A program made the translations under genes and the position numbers. From Falsiroseomonas stagni DSM 19981 (GTDB lineage: Bacteria > Pseudomonadota > Alphaproteobacteria > Acetobacterales > Acetobacteraceae), in contig NZ_FOSQ01000002.1 of assembly GCF_900114315.1 (NCBI RefSeq), positions 310,001 to 374,000 on the forward strand: a stretch of 64,000 bases of DNA, in the 5' to 3' direction. The notes beneath the pieces are model-generated. The model made no database searches. It was not told the DNA's origin and was given only the letters and a program-made list of their open reading frames with translations. Positions within the stretch are counted from its first letter, which is position 1. The number at the start of each line of letters is the position of its first letter. Positions 62,616 through 64,000 of this stretch are shown here, one piece after another.

Positions 62616-62873
62616 ATGACCTTCGTGAAACTGGAACTGCCCGATGCGGTCGCCAATGCGCTGCGCCGTATGGCGGCCGAACAGGACACAACCATCGAGG
62701 CCATCGCCACCGCCGTCATCCAGGAAGCTGTCGGCGACGATCCAGCCCTCCGTGCCCTGGCAGAGGCCGGCGAAGCGGAAATCGCCGCCGGCCTGGGAGT
62801 GCCGCATGAAGAAGTCATGGCGGGGCTGCGAGGCTGGGCCGCCGATCTCCGCGCACGCAACCCGTCTCCGTGA
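62616..62873 (+). CDS. Antitoxin of a ParE-type pair
   Basis: 85 residues behind [47 protein letters not shown] begins with a strand and helix like the ribbon-helix-helix of ParD/CopG antitoxins. The C-terminal PHEEVMAGLRGWAADLRARN is an amphipathic toxin-binding helix. It shares GTGA with the toxin gene, so the two are co-translated. Confidence 0.8.
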   Translation: MTFVKLELPDAVANALRRMAAEQDTTIEAIATAVIQEAVGDDPALRALAEAGEAEIAAGLGVPHEEVMAGLRGWAADLRARNPSP

Positions 62874-63154
62874 GGCTGGTCTGGGCCCCCACGGCCATTC
62901 GCCATCTGCGCGAGGCCGGGGGCTTCATCGCCCAGGACAACCCGGATGCCGCCGATGCGCTGATCGCCCGCATCGCGGAGACGGCTGATTCGCTGGCCCT
63001 CTTCCCCACCTCCGGCCGCGCCGCGGCAGATGGCAGGCGGATCCTTTCCGTGCCGCGCACGCCCTTCCGCCTGGTCTATCAGCTTGAGGGCGGAATCATC
63101 CTGATCCTCGCCGTCTGGCATGGAGCCCGAGCATGGCCCTTCGACCCGCGCTGA
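62870..63154 (+). CDS. ParE/RelE superfamily toxin
   Basis: 94 residues from GTG. LVWAPTAIRHLREAGGFIAQDNPDAADALIARIAETADSLALFPTSGR and VPRTPFRLVYQLEGGIILILAVWHGARAW match the ParE branch, including the C-terminal WHGAR motif. ParE toxins poison gyrase and RelE types cleave mRNA; the Tyr/Trp pattern suggests ParE. It overlaps the following binding-protein gene by 22 bp, which means the toxin gene is intact and not an isolated remnant. Confidence 0.9.
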   Translation: MRLVWAPTAIRHLREAGGFIAQDNPDAADALIARIAETADSLALFPTSGRAAADGRRILSVPRTPFRLVYQLEGGIILILAVWHGARAWPFDPR

Positions 63155-64000
63155 CCCTCCTCGCCGCGCTCGCCGCCAGCCCTGCCCTGGCGCAACCGAC
63201 CCTGGTTCAAACGGGGCGGGACAGCCTGACCATCGGCATCACCCAATACCCCGCCACCTTCCACCCCAACATCGAATCCATGGCGGCGAAGTCCTATATC
63301 GGCGGCTTCACCCGCCGGCCGCTGACTGCCCGCGACGCCGACTGGGCGCTCACCTGCCTCGGCTGCGAAACCGTCCCCACGCTGGAAAACGGCCTCGCCA
63401 TCCGCGAACAGACCCCCGATGGCCGCCCCGGCATCCGCGTCACCTGGCGGCTGCGGGAGGGTTGGCGCTGGGCCGATGGACAGCCCGTGACGGCGGAGGA
63501 CCTGCTCTTCGCCTGGCAGGCCGGGCGCGACTTCTCCACCGGCTTCGGCGGCGCGGAATTCTACCGCCAGGCCTATGAGGCCATCGTCACCGACGCCCGG
63601 TCCATCACGCTCCGCTTCGACCGCGTGACCTTCGACTTCGCCAGTGCCGGGGATTTCGTCCCCCTCCCCGCCCATCTCGAACGCCCCATCTGGCAGGCGG
63701 ACCCCCGCGCCTACCGCACCCGCACGCTGTATGAAACGCAGACCTCCAATCCCGGCCTCTGGAACGGCCCCTACCGCGTCACCGCCGTCACCCCCGGCAG
63801 CGGCGTGACGCTGGAACGCAACCCGCACTGGGCCGGCCAGGCCCCCGCCTTCCGCCGCATCGCCATCCGCACGGTGGAGAACACCGCGGCGCTGGAGGCC
63901 CAACTCCTCGCCGGCCAGATCGACATGGTGGCCGGCGAATTGGGCCTGCCGCTGGACCAGGTCTCGGCGCTGGAACGCCGGCTGCCCAACCGCTTCCGCT
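63133..64000 (+). CDS. Peptide-type ABC substrate-binding protein (3' truncated by the window)
   Basis: 289 residues are visible and the frame is open at the end. MALRPALTLLAALAASPALAQ is a signal peptide. LTIGITQYPATFHPNIESMAAKSYIGGFTRRPLTARD and VTWRLREGWRWADGQPVTAEDLLFAWQAGRDF match the SBP_bac_5 dipeptide/oligopeptide family. YETQTSNPGLWNGPYRVTAVTPGSGVTLERNPHWAG follows. It starts within the end of the toxin gene. Permease genes would be expected beyond the window. Confidence 0.92.
   Translation, partial: MALRPALTLLAALAASPALAQPTLVQTGRDSLTIGITQYPATFHPNIESMAAKSYIGGFTRRPLTARDADWALTCLGCETVPTLENGLAIREQTPDGRPGIRVTWRLREGWRWADGQPVTAEDLLFAWQAGRDFSTGFGGAEFYRQAYEAIVTDARSITLRFDRVTFDFASAGDFVPLPAHLERPIWQADPRAYRTRTLYETQTSNPGLWNGPYRVTAVTPGSGVTLERNPHWAGQAPAFRRIAIRTVENTAALEAQLLAGQIDMVAGELGLPLDQVSALERRLPNRFR

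Overview
The window is about 64 kb of very GC-rich DNA (roughly 70% G+C by eye). Gene content points to a chromosome of an alphaproteobacterium of the Acetobacteraceae/Rhodospirillales type, Roseomonas-like: the order yebC-ruvCAB-ybgC-tolQRAB-pal-cpoB-tilS-ftsH-folP, a long PyrE, an ELM1-family protein, MsrQ, and many solute-binding proteins, including one of the Bug/TctC family. The genus is an inference. The high G+C opens very long antisense frames everywhere; these were discarded.

Region 1 (1-8.7 kb): a 5'-truncated DenD-like dehydrogenase, a secreted protein, a TctC binding protein and a lipoprotein. Next come a BNR-repeat protein and a MoaD/ThiS protein behind a perfect 44-bp palindrome. 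A tight minus-strand chain glmM-thiD-phzF-TDT transporter follows, each junction a 4-base overlap.

Region 2 (8.8-25.5 kb): a long minus-strand housekeeping block. It covers YebC, Holliday-junction processing (RuvCAB), the envelope-constriction Tol-Pal system with CpoB, TilS, FtsH and folate synthesis (FolP). A pentose-type sugar ABC transporter and a REP-like element sit between folP and glmM.

Region 3 (25.6-36.5 kb): an EAL phosphodiesterase with a degenerate GGDEF domain, a GNAT, an iron-sulfur photolyase, a DUF6134-like protein and an SDR. SixA and CHAD genes follow, separated by a MITE-like 98-bp element, then a thermonuclease and citrate synthase. The 457-bp region after gltA is the only gap over 300 bp. 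It has a strong terminator, a phased GCAATTGC array and two DnaA-box-like 9-mers, and leads into an unrecognised gene.

Region 4 (36.5-49.9 kb): a binding protein plus fused permease without an ATPase, two TauE/SafE permeases and an Asp/Glu racemase. A peptide-binding-protein gene here is interrupted by one amber codon. A small gene lies behind a textbook promoter and Fur box. A six-PAS hybrid kinase is divergent from an OmpR-type regulator, followed by a BenE transporter.

Region 5 (50-64 kb): an NMT1-type binding protein and a TetR-headed polyamine-type ABC operon, then a tartrate dehydrogenase-like enzyme. A 947-aa RTX protein has no linked exporter and MsrQ has no MsrP beside it. The region closes with an ELM1-family protein, pyrE, a ParE-type toxin-antitoxin pair and the start of another peptide-binding protein. 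No tRNA, rRNA, CRISPR array or intact insertion sequence was seen.
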